Numbered from the stretch's first letter, positions 1 through 9,696 are shown. The stretch is DNA of 64,000 nt from Clostridium sp. 1001271B_151109_B4 (GCF_015670405.1 NZ_JADPBQ010000005.1:1-64000), one strand, 5' to 3'. Numbers and translations are program-made. Notes: a model not told the origin generated them from the letters alone.

Positions 1-1038
1 AGCTAAAAGAATTAAAAATACGTTATCGGAAGTAAATGAGATAATATATTTAACTATAGTATCAAGTATACCTGATTTTTCTAAAACACTAGATAAAATA
101 AATAATGTTGAAATAAAAACTAATGAATCAAGTACTGGAACTGTATTTAATATATTATCCGGTTTATCTATAGTAATTAACAAAAGCAATCCTATATAAA
201 TAATAGAAATAAATGAAATAGAAATAGAATAAAAAGGTGCAATACATATAGCAATTATAAAGGAAATAAATAAAATAATTGGGCAATATATCTTTTTAAA
301 TTTACTTGCATTAATATGCCTATCATGAAGTATAGGGGGTGTAGGTGGTGGAATATGATTTGGATGATGTGGAGGTGGTGGATCAGTAAATTTATTTTTT
401 AAATACGCATCATCGGATATATTCATAATTTCATTTTTCTTATCATAATTTTTTACCCACCAAAGTGTATATGGAACTAAAAGTCCTGCCAATAGAGCAC
501 ATGGAATAAATAATTTTGTTAGAAAATCCATAAGGTTAAAACCTGAATAGAGTGTTAAAATTACTGCAGGTGTATCAGCCCAAGGAAGTGGACAACCACC
601 TATATTTGAAGCAATTAATCCAGAAACTAAAATTGGTAAAGGGGAAAGTTCTAACTTTATGGATAACTCTAGGCATATAAAGGTAAATAATAGAATTACA
701 CTTAAATTATTCATGAAAAGTGAAGTAAAATACATGACTAAAGGCAAAAGAATATATATAAAAGTCTTTTTACCTTTAGAAATGCTTAGAAATTTATCGC
801 CAATATATTTAAAGAATGAGTTATTCTCAAAAGTTTTAGAAAATAGCCCTAAAGCAAGAATAAGTGTGATTATTTCTATAGGAAAATTTGAAAGAACATC
901 GGATATGGTGAAGGTATTAGTTACAGTTCCATATATTAATATTGCTCCTAATCCAATGCTTGTTATAGCGGTACGATACTTAATAGAAAAAATCATTGTA
1001 ATATATACTATTAAGGCTACTATTATTGCAAATGTCAT
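1..1038 (-). CDS. IT-superfamily (ArsB/NhaD/SLC13-like) permease, partial
   Basis: This is an integral-membrane secondary transporter whose C-terminus lies beyond the left edge; 346 codons are visible without a stop. The start is ATG at 1038, preceded by a strong AGGAGG site. Many hydrophobic segments are seen. The signature region around residues 106-165 reads SLFMNNLSVILL, then ASNIGG followed by WADTPAVILTL, which resembles the N/SNIGG...GDxPxI motif of the ion transporter superfamily (arsenite, Na+/H+ or dicarboxylate carriers). The substrate cannot be assigned. Odd feature: residues 219-241, between membrane segments, form a Pro/His-rich cytosolic or external loop (DPPPPHHPNHIPPP and onward). 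It is divergent from the gene at 1273. Confidence 0.72.
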   Translation of the reverse strand, partial: MTFAIIVALIVYITMIFSIKYRTAITSIGLGAILIYGTVTNTFTISDVLSNFPIEIITLILALGLFSKTFENNSFFKYIGDKFLSISKGKKTFIYILLPLVMYFTSLFMNNLSVILLFTFICLELSIKLELSPLPILVSGLIASNIGGCPLPWADTPAVILTLYSGFNLMDFLTKLFIPCALLAGLLVPYTLWWVKNYDKKNEIMNISDDAYLKNKFTDPPPPHHPNHIPPPTPPILHDRHINASKFKKIYCPIILFISFIIAICIAPFYSISISFISIIYIGLLLLITIDKPDNILNTVPVLDSLVFISTLFILSSVLEKSGILDTIVKYIISFTSDNVFLILLA

Positions 1039-1272
1039 ATTATCCCTCCTAATTTTTTCTTAGGTTATTTTTAGATAAATACTATGAACACATATTACAT
1101 AATATGATTTTCTATTAAAAGTGTTAATTAATAATTGATTTAAAATAAGCTATAGTATGTTGTAAGGAACAAAAAGTATAATTGTTAATAATATATAATA
1201 TAAATTAAATCCATGATTATCTAAATAAAATGAATTTGATATGAACATAGAAATTTTAAGAAGGGAGCGAAA

Positions 1273-2103
1273 ATGGATTATATATTATTAGTTCTTCTTA
1301 TTATCTTATTTTTAAATAAGCAAAATAAAGATAGATTAATAAAACTTAATCATAAAGAAAAGCCTTATGATGAGAATAGGACAAATAATATAATAGGAAA
1401 TAATTATAAAAAGTCAAGTAATGATAAGTATTCGAAAAATGAGATAGTAAGAACTAAAAAGTATAATGAAAAGGAATGTGACCTTGATAATTGCGATAAT
1501 ACCATGCAAACAAGGAGTAATAACTATAAAGGGTATTATGAATTAGATAGTAATATAAAAAATGAATCAGATAAAATTGAGATAAATAAGAAGATAGGTG
1601 GCAAAAATAAACATAATAAAAAATCAACTTATACTGATTATGATAAGAATAAAAAGTATGAAAAAGAGTATATTGACTTGAATAATAATCAACAATATAA
1701 GGTTGTAGATATTTCTGAAAGTAACCAGGAGCTTAAGGAAAGTCAGGAGTTATATAAGGAAAGTGTAATAAATAATATAAGTAATGAAACAATTGATAAT
1801 ATAAATGAAGTTATAACATATAGGGAAGATGAAGAAATTCATATACAAGATAAGGAAATAGATGAGAAAGATAAAGATATACAAACAGACGAAATAAATA
1901 AAGAGGGTAACGTTGAAAAGAACAGAAACAAATTTAATAAATTAAAAAAGAGGTATAAGGGGGTCAATGTTTCAGTTTTAGTATCGGGAGTAGGAATTAT
2001 AGAAGGAGAAATTGTATTTGATTTTCCAAATATAATTGCAGTTAAAAACAAAGAAAATATAATCATATTTATTGATGAATCTAAAATATTAGGTATATAT
2101 TAA
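1273..2103 (+). CDS. Unknown N-terminally anchored protein with charged low-complexity linker
   Basis: I do not recognise a named family with certainty. The 276-residue product begins with a hydrophobic segment (residues 3-14, YILLVLLIILFL). Next come about 200 residues very rich in Lys, Asn, Asp, Glu and Tyr and probably disordered. It ends in a compact beta-rich domain of about 49 residues (228-276, YKGVNVSVLVSGVGIIEGEI...). That domain has the look of small barrel domains such as DUF2642, but this is only an impression. The start has a GGGAG site 7 bases upstream. It is a single gene before glycerate kinase, with a weak hairpin after the stop. A tail held at the membrane or a spore-associated role is possible, but nothing proves it. 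Confidence 0.6.
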   Translation: MDYILLVLLIILFLNKQNKDRLIKLNHKEKPYDENRTNNIIGNNYKKSSNDKYSKNEIVRTKKYNEKECDLDNCDNTMQTRSNNYKGYYELDSNIKNESDKIEINKKIGGKNKHNKKSTYTDYDKNKKYEKEYIDLNNNQQYKVVDISESNQELKESQELYKESVINNISNETIDNINEVITYREDEEIHIQDKEIDEKDKDIQTDEINKEGNVEKNRNKFNKLKKRYKGVNVSVLVSGVGIIEGEIVFDFPNIIAVKNKENIIIFIDESKILGIY

Positions 2104-2197
2104 AGAGTAAGTTTTATAGCTTGCTCTTTAAGTAATTATTAATTTATATTAGAAAGTAGAGAAAATTTTAAATATGTGGTCAAATTGGGAGAAAAGA

Positions 2198-3340
2198 ATG
2201 AAGAATGATTTTGTTATTGTATTAGCACCTGATTCTTTTAAAGAAAGTATGAGTGCAAAAGAAGTTTGTATTGCAATGGAAAATGGAATAAGGAAAGTAG
2301 ATACTAGTATAAAATGTATACATGTTCCTATGGCAGATGGTGGAGAAGGTACAATGCAGTCATTAATAGATGCAACTAATGGACAAATATATGATTTGAA
2401 AGTTACTGGGCCTTTAGGAAATAAAATTAACGCTAATTATGGAATTTTAGGTGATGGAGAAGTAGGAGTATTAGAGATGGCTAGTGCAAGTGGAATACAT
2501 TTAGTTCCATTAGATAAGAGGAATCCATTAGTTACTACTACTTATGGTACTGGCGAACTTATTAAGGCTTGTTTAGATAAGGGGGTAAAGAAGTTATTAA
2601 TAGGTATTGGAGGAAGTGCAACAAATGATGGCGGAGCAGGTGTTATTCAAGCTTTGGGTGGAAAGTTATTAGATAAAGAAGGAAATGAATTGGGATTTGG
2701 TGGAGGAGAGTTAGGTAAATTACATACTATAGATTTAACTAATTTTGATTTTAGATTAAAAGGTGTTGTTATTGAAGTAGCATGTGATGTTAATAATCCT
2801 TTATGTGGAGAAGATGGAGCATCACATGTATTTGGGCCACAAAAAGGAGCAACCTTAGAAATGGTTAGTATTTTGGATAGAAACTTGAGGCATTATGCTG
2901 ATATAATTAAAGAACAACTTGGAAAGGATATTTTGGATATACCAGGGGCAGGTGCAGCAGGCGGCTTAGGTGCAGGGCTTATGACATTTTTTAATGGAAC
3001 ATTAAAAACGGGAATTGAGATGGTAATTGAATATACTAGTTTAGAAGAAAAGATTAAAGAAGCAGATATGGTTTGGACAGGTGAAGGAAGTATAGATTTT
3101 CAAACTCAATATGGTAAAACTCCATTGGGGGTTGCAAAAATAGCTAAAAAATATAACAAACCTGTTGTAGCTTTTGCTGGAAAAATTGGAGACGATATAG
3201 ATATTTTATATGAAAAAGGAATAGATTCTGTATTTGGAATTATGAAAGGGGTAACATCTATTGATGAAGCACTTAAACAGGGAAGGGAAAATATAGAAAA
3301 AACAGCCGAAAATGTAATACGACTTATTAGATTAATATAA
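2198..3340 (+). CDS. glxK: Glycerate kinase (GlxK/GarK family)
   Basis: This cytosolic enzyme phosphorylates D-glycerate with ATP, feeding glycerate into glycolysis. The 380-residue product matches the usual family length. Family hallmarks are visible: APDSFKESMSA at the N-terminus, PMADGGEGT near residue 44, GIGGSATNDGGAG near 130, and the GAGAAGGLGAG segment near 255. The start is placed at ATG 2198 because GGGAGA lies just upstream and the sequence MKNDFVIVLAPDSFK aligns with family N-termini; the upstream in-frame ATG at 2174 lacks a site. It appears to be monocistronic, followed by a hairpin and a T-run. Whether it makes 2- or 3-phosphoglycerate cannot be read from sequence. Confidence 0.93.
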   Translation: MKNDFVIVLAPDSFKESMSAKEVCIAMENGIRKVDTSIKCIHVPMADGGEGTMQSLIDATNGQIYDLKVTGPLGNKINANYGILGDGEVGVLEMASASGIHLVPLDKRNPLVTTTYGTGELIKACLDKGVKKLLIGIGGSATNDGGAGVIQALGGKLLDKEGNELGFGGGELGKLHTIDLTNFDFRLKGVVIEVACDVNNPLCGEDGASHVFGPQKGATLEMVSILDRNLRHYADIIKEQLGKDILDIPGAGAAGGLGAGLMTFFNGTLKTGIEMVIEYTSLEEKIKEADMVWTGEGSIDFQTQYGKTPLGVAKIAKKYNKPVVAFAGKIGDDIDILYEKGIDSVFGIMKGVTSIDEALKQGRENIEKTAENVIRLIRLI

Positions 3341-3391
3341 GTATATTGTTTAATAGAACTATTATTTTGATCAATTTGGAAAGATTAAAGG

Positions 3392-3429
3392 CAAGTAATA
3401 CAGTCAATTAGTATATTACTTGTTTTTTA
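3392..3429 (+). terminator. Rho-independent terminator after glycerate kinase
   Basis: A 9-bp stem (CAAGTAATA with TATTACTTG) is followed directly by a T-rich tail. Confidence 0.75.
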
Positions 3430-3514
3430 TTATTTATATAGTATTAAATAATAAATTATTATCTTATAATATTAAATGTAATACTGAAGTAGTCACTCGA
3501 GATAAGAGGTAAAT

Positions 3515-4630
3515 ATGCAAATAAAAGATAAGAAAAATAAAAGAATAAAAATTAGTAATATAAATGATTTAAATAAAGCATTAAAGTTAAATGGATATAA
3601 TCTTGAAATATCAGATTTTGATAAATTTAAAGAAGGTTTTATAAAAACTTTTAATATAAGTAATGAATTATTTAATAAGATTTATAAAACTGTAAATGAA
3701 GAAGGTATTACTTATAAGGTAAGTGATATTAATGATTTTATAAGATATATAGAAAATATTACGATATTTGAATATGAGCATAAGAAATTATGTGAGAAAA
3801 TAAGTAAAATGAAAAGACTACATATTGATAGAGTTGAATATGATAGAATACCAAGTACTCAAGATGATGTTCAACATATATTAAAGGTAATAGAAGAAAC
3901 TAAAAAGCTTATATCAAAAAAAATTAATGATGAAGGAAAGATAAAATTAGAATCTTTAGAAGATGAAATTAATAGAGATTATGTTTATACAAAAGATATT
4001 GAGTTGTTAAAAAGAATGTTGATTTTTAATAATGAAAATGTAAATGAAGAGTATGATGAAAAGAATCAAATAAAAACTTTATTTATTAAAGTACCTGAAC
4101 AAATAGGATTTGCTTATGTAAAAGCAGAAAAGGGTACTGTTGAATATCACCAGCACATAAAAAGTTATATTCCTAGGATGAAGAGATTAATTAAAAATTT
4201 AGATAAATATATTATAGAAGAGGAGAAAGGTACATTTAAAATAAATCAAAGTATAGCGATACAGGATTCCGTAAATATGGCAGTTGTAATATTTAATAAT
4301 ATGGAGTTTAGAGCTGTTAGTGGGAAAAATGATATTAAAAATAGTTGTACATTAATACCGTCAGGACAAGATTATTTTAAAAGTTGTAAGGTTAATAAGC
4401 TTGGTAAATTAGGAATTGGATATAATAGAATTAATGATAGTGAAAAAAAAATAATTGAAGAGATACATAAACTTATAACTAAGAGAAAGTTAAAAGCAGA
4501 AGGTGATTTCATTTTATATAGTAAATGGGAACCATGTCCTAGCTGCTATTATGTTATTAGTCAATTTATTGAAAAGTACCCTAAGATAAATTTGGAGGTT
4601 ATGTATTATAAAGAGTATGGAGAAAAATAA
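3515..4630 (+). CDS. Orphan protein with C-terminal nucleic-acid/nucleotide deaminase domain
   Basis: The 371-residue product ends in a domain resembling the cytidine-deaminase-like fold found in bacterial polymorphic toxins (BURPS668_1122/SCP1.201-type). The zinc motif PCPSC lies at residues 340-344, with the following stretch YVISQFIEKYPKI typical of these families. The upstream DSE at 308-310 fits the variant H/D/C-x-E helix that supplies the third ligand and the catalytic Glu. RAVSGKND near 267 matches the SG-containing strand before it. Residues 1-250 are Lys/Ile/Asn-rich and helical and are not recognised. No signal peptide, LXG or WXG region, and no neighbouring immunity gene is seen. 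It sits alone between glycerate kinase and the thrS T-box. It could be a toxin, a defence deaminase or a housekeeping editor. Confidence 0.65.
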   Translation: MQIKDKKNKRIKISNINDLNKALKLNGYNLEISDFDKFKEGFIKTFNISNELFNKIYKTVNEEGITYKVSDINDFIRYIENITIFEYEHKKLCEKISKMKRLHIDRVEYDRIPSTQDDVQHILKVIEETKKLISKKINDEGKIKLESLEDEINRDYVYTKDIELLKRMLIFNNENVNEEYDEKNQIKTLFIKVPEQIGFAYVKAEKGTVEYHQHIKSYIPRMKRLIKNLDKYIIEEEKGTFKINQSIAIQDSVNMAVVIFNNMEFRAVSGKNDIKNSCTLIPSGQDYFKSCKVNKLGKLGIGYNRINDSEKKIIEEIHKLITKRKLKAEGDFILYSKWEPCPSCYYVISQFIEKYPKINLEVMYYKEYGEK

Positions 4631-4749
4631 AAATATTTACAAATAAATGAAAAAAGTAGTATTATTTTAATGTAATTGTATATAATAGTAAATGAGATTA
4701 ATATTAGTTATACGTTGATAGGGAAAAGTATTATGGAATACAGTTTTAA

Positions 4750-4952
4750 GAGAGAAAGTGTTATAAGCTGGAAGCACTTTTAAATATGACTATAAGAAAA
4801 CTACCCTGGAGTTATGGTTAAGTATCATTAAGTGAGAAATACCATCGGTGAAGATCGATAAAACTTTTAAAGATGAATTGAATTTTTTAATTCAATTTGG
4901 GTGGAACCACGGATATAGCATTCGTCCCAAGCATTGGGATGGATGTTTTTTT
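4750..4952 (+). promoter_or_regulatory. T-box leader controlling thrS
   Basis: The leader carries the AGAGAAAG element near 4750 and the T-box core GGGTGGAACCACGG at 4899-4912, which pairs with uncharged tRNA. It ends at an intrinsic terminator. By family logic, uncharged tRNA-Thr stabilises the antiterminator and allows thrS expression. ACT/ACC threonine codons occur near 4799-4805, where a specifier would be expected. I did not fold the whole leader, so the exact specifier position is inferred. Confidence 0.93.
4919..4952 (+). terminator. T-box terminator
   Basis: An 11-bp helix (4919-4929 with 4935-4945, two G-U pairs) closes a 5-base loop and is followed by seven T residues. Its 5' arm lies just after the T-box core, as expected for mutually exclusive antiterminator and terminator. 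Confidence 0.9.
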
Positions 4953-5077
4953 ATATCAAAAAATATATATTAACCAGGAAACACCTTCTAATAAAAATGA
5001 AGGTATAAGTTTGATTGATGCAATTATCAAGTAGAAGTTGAAATTTGGAATATCAGTTAAAGGAGGTAGAAAGTGAA

Positions 5078-6982
5078 ATGATTAACGTAAAATTAAAAGA
5101 TGGATCTGTAAGAGAAATTGAAGAAAATTCAACTATTTTAGATCTAGCTAAATCAATTAGTAAAAAGTTAGGAAAGTCGGCAGTAGTAGGTGAAGTAAAT
5201 GGAACCTTAGTTGACTTAGCTTATAAGCTTCAAAATAATGATGAGGTTAATATAGTAACTTATGATGATGAAGCAGGTATTGAGGTTATGAGACACACTA
5301 CCTCACATGTAATGGCTCAGGCTGTAAAGAGACTTTATAAAGATGTAAAATTAGCTATAGGACCAACAATAGAAAATGGATTTTATTATGATTTTGATAT
5401 AGAAACTCCATTTAATAACGAAGACTTAGTTAAAATAGAAGAAGAAATGAACAAAATAATAAAAGAAGATATTTCATTAGAAAGAATGGTAGTAAGTAGA
5501 GAAGAGGCTTTGAAATTAATGGAAGATAGAGGAGAGCCTTATAAGGTAGAACTTATAAAAGAACTTCCAGAAGGAGAAACAATTTCACTTTATAAACAAG
5601 GTGATTTTATAGATCTTTGTAGGGGACCACATCTTTTATCAACTAAGGGGATAAAAGATTTTAAATTAACTAGTGTTGCAGGAGCTTACTGGAGAGGGAA
5701 TGAAAAAAATAAAATGCTACAAAGAGTTTATGGAGTAGCATTTGCAAATAAAGATATTTTAAAGACTTATTTAAATAATATAGAAGAAGCAAAAAAGAGA
5801 GATCATAGAAGGTTAGGTAAAGAGTTAAAGCTATTTACTTTTGTTGATGAAGGACCAGGATTCCCATTTTTCTTACCAAAAGGAGTTGTTCTTAAAAATA
5901 ATTTAATTAATTATTGGAGAGAATTACATCAAAAAGCCGGATATGTTGAAGTTGAAACTCCAATAATGCTAAATAAGAAGTTATGGGAAACTTCAGGGCA
6001 CTGGGATCATTATAAAGAAAATATGTATACTTCAATGATTGATGAAGAAGAATTTGCATTGAAACCTATGAATTGTCCAGGTGGAATGCTTATTTATAAA
6101 ACAGAAACACATTCTTATAGGGATTTTCCAATGAGAGTTGGAGAGCTTGGAAGAGTTCATAGACATGAACTTTCTGGTGCTTTACATGGCCTTATGAGAG
6201 TAAGGGCATTTACTCAAGATGATGCTCATATATTTATGTTACCAGATCAAATAAAATCAGAAATTAAAGGAGTTGTTGCTTTAATTGATGAAGTTTATTC
6301 AAAGTTTGGATTTAAATATAGTGTTGAGTTATCTACAAGACCAGAGGATTCAATGGGAAGTGATGAAGATTGGAATATGGCAGAAGATTCATTAAAGGCA
6401 GCTCTTGAAGAAATGAATTTACCTTATAAAATTAATGAAGGCGATGGAGCTTTTTATGGACCAAAGATAGATTTCCATCTTGAAGATAGTTTAGGTAGAA
6501 CATGGCAATGTGGAACTATTCAATTAGACTTCCAATTACCACAAAGATTTGAATTAGACTATATTGGTAGTGATGGTGAAAAGCATAGGCCAATAGTTAT
6601 CCATAGAGTTATCTTTGGAAGTATTGAAAGATTTATTGGTATATTAATTGAGCATTTTGCAGGTAAGTTCCCAACATGGCTTTCACCAGTTCAAGTTAAG
6701 ATCTTACCTATTTCAGATAAATTTGTAGATTATGCTAATAAGGTTAAGAGAAATCTAGAGTCAAATGGATTAAGAGTTGAAGCTGATTTGCGTACTGAAA
6801 AAATAGGATATAAAATAAGGGAAGCAAGAAATGAAAGAGTACCTTATATGATTATTATTGGGGAAAAAGAAGAAAATGATAAGACTATTTCAGTAAGAAG
6901 CAGAGATAATGGTGATGAAGGAGCTGTTGATTTAAATAGCTTTATTGATAGAGTAACTACTGAAATAAAAAATAGAAAATAA
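5078..6982 (+). CDS. thrS: Threonine--tRNA ligase
   Basis: Class II aminoacyl-tRNA synthetase that charges tRNA-Thr in the cytosol. The 634-residue product has the full architecture. An N-terminal TGS domain covers about 1-62. The editing domain carries HTTSH (about 83-87) and CRGPH. The catalytic core has RVGELGRVHRHE, QDDAHIF and the C-terminal motif 3 region, and an anticodon-binding domain follows from about residue 535 (VQVKILPISDKF). The start is set at ATG 5078: AGGAGG at 5061-5066 lies upstream, and the longer frame from 5045 has no site and would add residues the family lacks. Regulation by the T-box upstream is clear. It is monocistronic, with a terminator after the gene. Confidence 0.98.
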   Translation: MINVKLKDGSVREIEENSTILDLAKSISKKLGKSAVVGEVNGTLVDLAYKLQNNDEVNIVTYDDEAGIEVMRHTTSHVMAQAVKRLYKDVKLAIGPTIENGFYYDFDIETPFNNEDLVKIEEEMNKIIKEDISLERMVVSREEALKLMEDRGEPYKVELIKELPEGETISLYKQGDFIDLCRGPHLLSTKGIKDFKLTSVAGAYWRGNEKNKMLQRVYGVAFANKDILKTYLNNIEEAKKRDHRRLGKELKLFTFVDEGPGFPFFLPKGVVLKNNLINYWRELHQKAGYVEVETPIMLNKKLWETSGHWDHYKENMYTSMIDEEEFALKPMNCPGGMLIYKTETHSYRDFPMRVGELGRVHRHELSGALHGLMRVRAFTQDDAHIFMLPDQIKSEIKGVVALIDEVYSKFGFKYSVELSTRPEDSMGSDEDWNMAEDSLKAALEEMNLPYKINEGDGAFYGPKIDFHLEDSLGRTWQCGTIQLDFQLPQRFELDYIGSDGEKHRPIVIHRVIFGSIERFIGILIEHFAGKFPTWLSPVQVKILPISDKFVDYANKVKRNLESNGLRVEADLRTEKIGYKIREARNERVPYMIIIGEKEENDKTISVRSRDNGDEGAVDLNSFIDRVTTEIKNRK

Positions 6983-7055
6983 AAAATATTATAAGTAAAT
7001 ATATAGGGTTTAACTTACTATATAAAACTATAATTAAAGTTATTTATTGATTAAG

Positions 7056-7088
7056 AAAAGAGATTATCCTGAGTGATAGTCTCTTTTT
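7056..7088 (+). terminator. Rho-independent terminator after thrS
   Basis: A 13-base stem (AAAAGAGATTATC with GATAGTCTCTTTT, one G-U pair) runs into T residues. Confidence 0.85.
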
Positions 7089-7193
7089 ATGCATTTAAAT
7101 GCAATTATATATAAATAGGAATGTAGTGATAATTAAAAATTAATGTACATAAGTTAATATATAGTAGAAATAATGTTAAAGGGATGAGCGAAT

Positions 7194-9689
7194 ATGAGTA
7201 ATGTTAAGATAGCAAATGTATTGAATAATTTACCGTTGATATTTGAAAGAAATATGGGTCAATATGATAATAAAGTACAATTTGTGTTAAATAAAAAAGA
7301 ATGTACAACCTTTTTTACTGATAAGGAGATAGTATTAGCATTTAGAAGTAATGAAAAAATACAAGAGTTGAAAGAGTTAGATAGCAGTAGCTTATATGAT
7401 ACATCACTAAAAAAAATAGAAGAGTATCAAATTAATGTTTTGAGAGTTAATTTTAAAAATTCAAATAAGGTTCCTCAAATAATAGGTAAAAATGAATTTA
7501 ATTGTACATTAAATTATTTTAAGGGAGAAGATATTTCAGATTGGAAATGTTCTATACCATTATATGAAAAGTTATTATACAAAGAAGTATATAATGGAAT
7601 AGATATATTATATTATGAGTGTGAGGGGATTATTAAATGGGAATTTATAGTTCAACCTAATAAAAGTATAAATAACATATTATTAAATTTAAATGGCACA
7701 AATAACATAGAGTTAACTGATAATGGAGATATAAATATCAATATACAAGAAAGAATATTAAAAATATTAAAACCTGAGGCTTATCAAAGTAATAATGATG
7801 AAAAAATAGAAAGTAACTTTGTAATAGATGAGGATGGGAATATAAGATTTAATATAAGTGATTATAATGAAGAAGATAGTTTAACAATTACCATATCAGT
7901 ATTATTTGATGACTTTAATTCTACTTGTGTAGTTGATAGGGCAAATTCAATAGCTGTAGATGAAAATAAATGTGTATATATCACAGGAGAAGTAGGATTT
8001 CAAAAATTTCCAGATAAGAAGATTTATAAAAATATTTTAAATGGAAAGGATTATGGAGCTTTTTTAGTGAAAATAGATACTAGTAAAAAGGGACAGTCAG
8101 CATTAAAGTATGCAGCTTATATTGGGGGAGAAGGTATTGATGAGGCTGTTGGAATAGCTGTGGACAATGAAAAAAATGCATATATAGTAGGAGCAACAAA
8201 TTCCAGATATGAATTTCCAGTAACAGAAAAATCATATGCATATAGTTATCCAGGAGGAAGTAAAACAGGTTTTTTAATTAAAATAGATACCAAAAAGATT
8301 GGATCAAGTAGTTTAGTTTATGGAACATATTTAGGTGGAAATTCGTATGATTATGCCTATTCGGTGGCAATAGATAAGGATAAGAATGTATATGTAGTGG
8401 GATTAACTAATTCAAATTTTGGATTTCCTATAAGTGAAAGTGCGTATGAAAAAAATAATGATAAGGCTGTAGATGTTGGATTTTTATTAAAACTAGACAT
8501 AAAGAAAAAAAGGAAAGATTCATTGTTATATGGAACATATTTTGGTGGTAATGACTCAACTAGTTTTTCAGCATTAGCAGTAGATGACAATGATTATGTA
8601 TATGTTACAGGCGTTACTCAATCAAAAGACTTTCCTGTAACACAAAATGCTTATGAAACCAAATTTGAAGGAGGATTAAGTAGTACTTTTATATCTAAAT
8701 TTGATTTGAATAAGACAGGAAAAGAGAGCTTAATATATTCCACATTTTTATGTGGAGATGGGGAAGAAGCTGGATATGGAATTGCAGTTGATTCAAGAGA
8801 ATGTGCTTATATAACAGGAGTAACAAATTCTTTGAATGATTTTCCTATAACTAAAAATGCATTTAGAAATAGTATATCTAACATAGAAGGTTCAGGATTT
8901 TTTATTAAGTTAGATACAAAATTATCAGGAGAAAAGGGATTAGTTTATGGAAGTTATATAGATGGAAATGGAAGTGATGTATGCTCAGATATAAAAATTG
9001 ATTATAATAATTACGTATATATATGTGGTTTTACAACATCAACTGATTTTCCTGTGGACAGTTATGAAAATGGTTGGGTAAAAAATGGATATAATTCTTT
9101 TTTATTAAAATTAGATCCGAATAAAGAAGGAAGAAAAGCTTTATTACTTGGGACATTCTTAAGAAAAAATATCAATGATTTTGCATTAGGACTTGCATTG
9201 GATAAGGAATTAAACACATATATTACTGGATATGCTTATCCAATTTCTGAAAGTAGAATTAAAGAAAAAGAAGATTATTATGAAGAAAGCTCAATATCTA
9301 TCATTAAAGTAAATACTAGAATATGCAATTTAAGTATAGAAAAATCGAGATATAATATTGATGTTGAGCTTGGGGGAACAACTCAATATGAAATAAATAT
9401 TATAAATAATGGTCCAGATGTAGCAACTGATATTAGAATTAACGATGTATTAGAAAGAGGAGTAACAATAAAAGAAATAAATGTATCAAAAGGTGCAATT
9501 CATCAAATAGGAAAGGAAATAGTGTGGAAGGTTAGTGAGTTAAATATTGGTGAGGCAGCTAATGCAACTATTAAGGTTAGAGTTTTAATAAAAAGTGAAG
9601 TATTAGAAAATGAAACTTTTATCAATGTAAAAGATAATAAATACTATTCAAAGAGTAGTATTAAAAAAAGCATTACTAGTTATTTATAA
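7194..9689 (+). CDS. SBBP-repeat beta-propeller protein with C-terminal DUF11 domain
   Basis: A large protein (831 residues) of unknown function. The N-terminal ~230 residues match the DUF7948 type (PLIFERNMGQYDNKVQFVL). About seven SBBP-like repeats follow (residues ~240-700), each with a core such as IAVDxxxxxYITGxTxSxxFP, consistent with a seven-bladed propeller. The last ~100 residues form a DUF11 surface-protein domain (YEINIINNGPDVATDIRINDVL). Proteins of this kind are usually secreted, yet no signal peptide, anchor or sorting motif is visible. The start ATG 7194 has an AAAGGGATG-type site, and no upstream in-frame extension was seen. It may act on the spore or cell surface by another route; that is inference. 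Confidence 0.85.
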   Translation: MSNVKIANVLNNLPLIFERNMGQYDNKVQFVLNKKECTTFFTDKEIVLAFRSNEKIQELKELDSSSLYDTSLKKIEEYQINVLRVNFKNSNKVPQIIGKNEFNCTLNYFKGEDISDWKCSIPLYEKLLYKEVYNGIDILYYECEGIIKWEFIVQPNKSINNILLNLNGTNNIELTDNGDININIQERILKILKPEAYQSNNDEKIESNFVIDEDGNIRFNISDYNEEDSLTITISVLFDDFNSTCVVDRANSIAVDENKCVYITGEVGFQKFPDKKIYKNILNGKDYGAFLVKIDTSKKGQSALKYAAYIGGEGIDEAVGIAVDNEKNAYIVGATNSRYEFPVTEKSYAYSYPGGSKTGFLIKIDTKKIGSSSLVYGTYLGGNSYDYAYSVAIDKDKNVYVVGLTNSNFGFPISESAYEKNNDKAVDVGFLLKLDIKKKRKDSLLYGTYFGGNDSTSFSALAVDDNDYVYVTGVTQSKDFPVTQNAYETKFEGGLSSTFISKFDLNKTGKESLIYSTFLCGDGEEAGYGIAVDSRECAYITGVTNSLNDFPITKNAFRNSISNIEGSGFFIKLDTKLSGEKGLVYGSYIDGNGSDVCSDIKIDYNNYVYICGFTTSTDFPVDSYENGWVKNGYNSFLLKLDPNKEGRKALLLGTFLRKNINDFALGLALDKELNTYITGYAYPISESRIKEKEDYYEESSISIIKVNTRICNLSIEKSRYNIDVELGGTTQYEINIINNGPDVATDIRINDVLERGVTIKEINVSKGAIHQIGKEIVWKVSELNIGEAANATIKVRVLIKSEVLENETFINVKDNKYYSKSSIKKSITSYL

Positions 9690-9696
9690 ATGGTAT

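Noticed and set aside
659-1063. Plus-strand open frame of 134 codons
   Set aside because: Shadow of the minus-strand permease gene, which has a strong ribosome site and family motifs.
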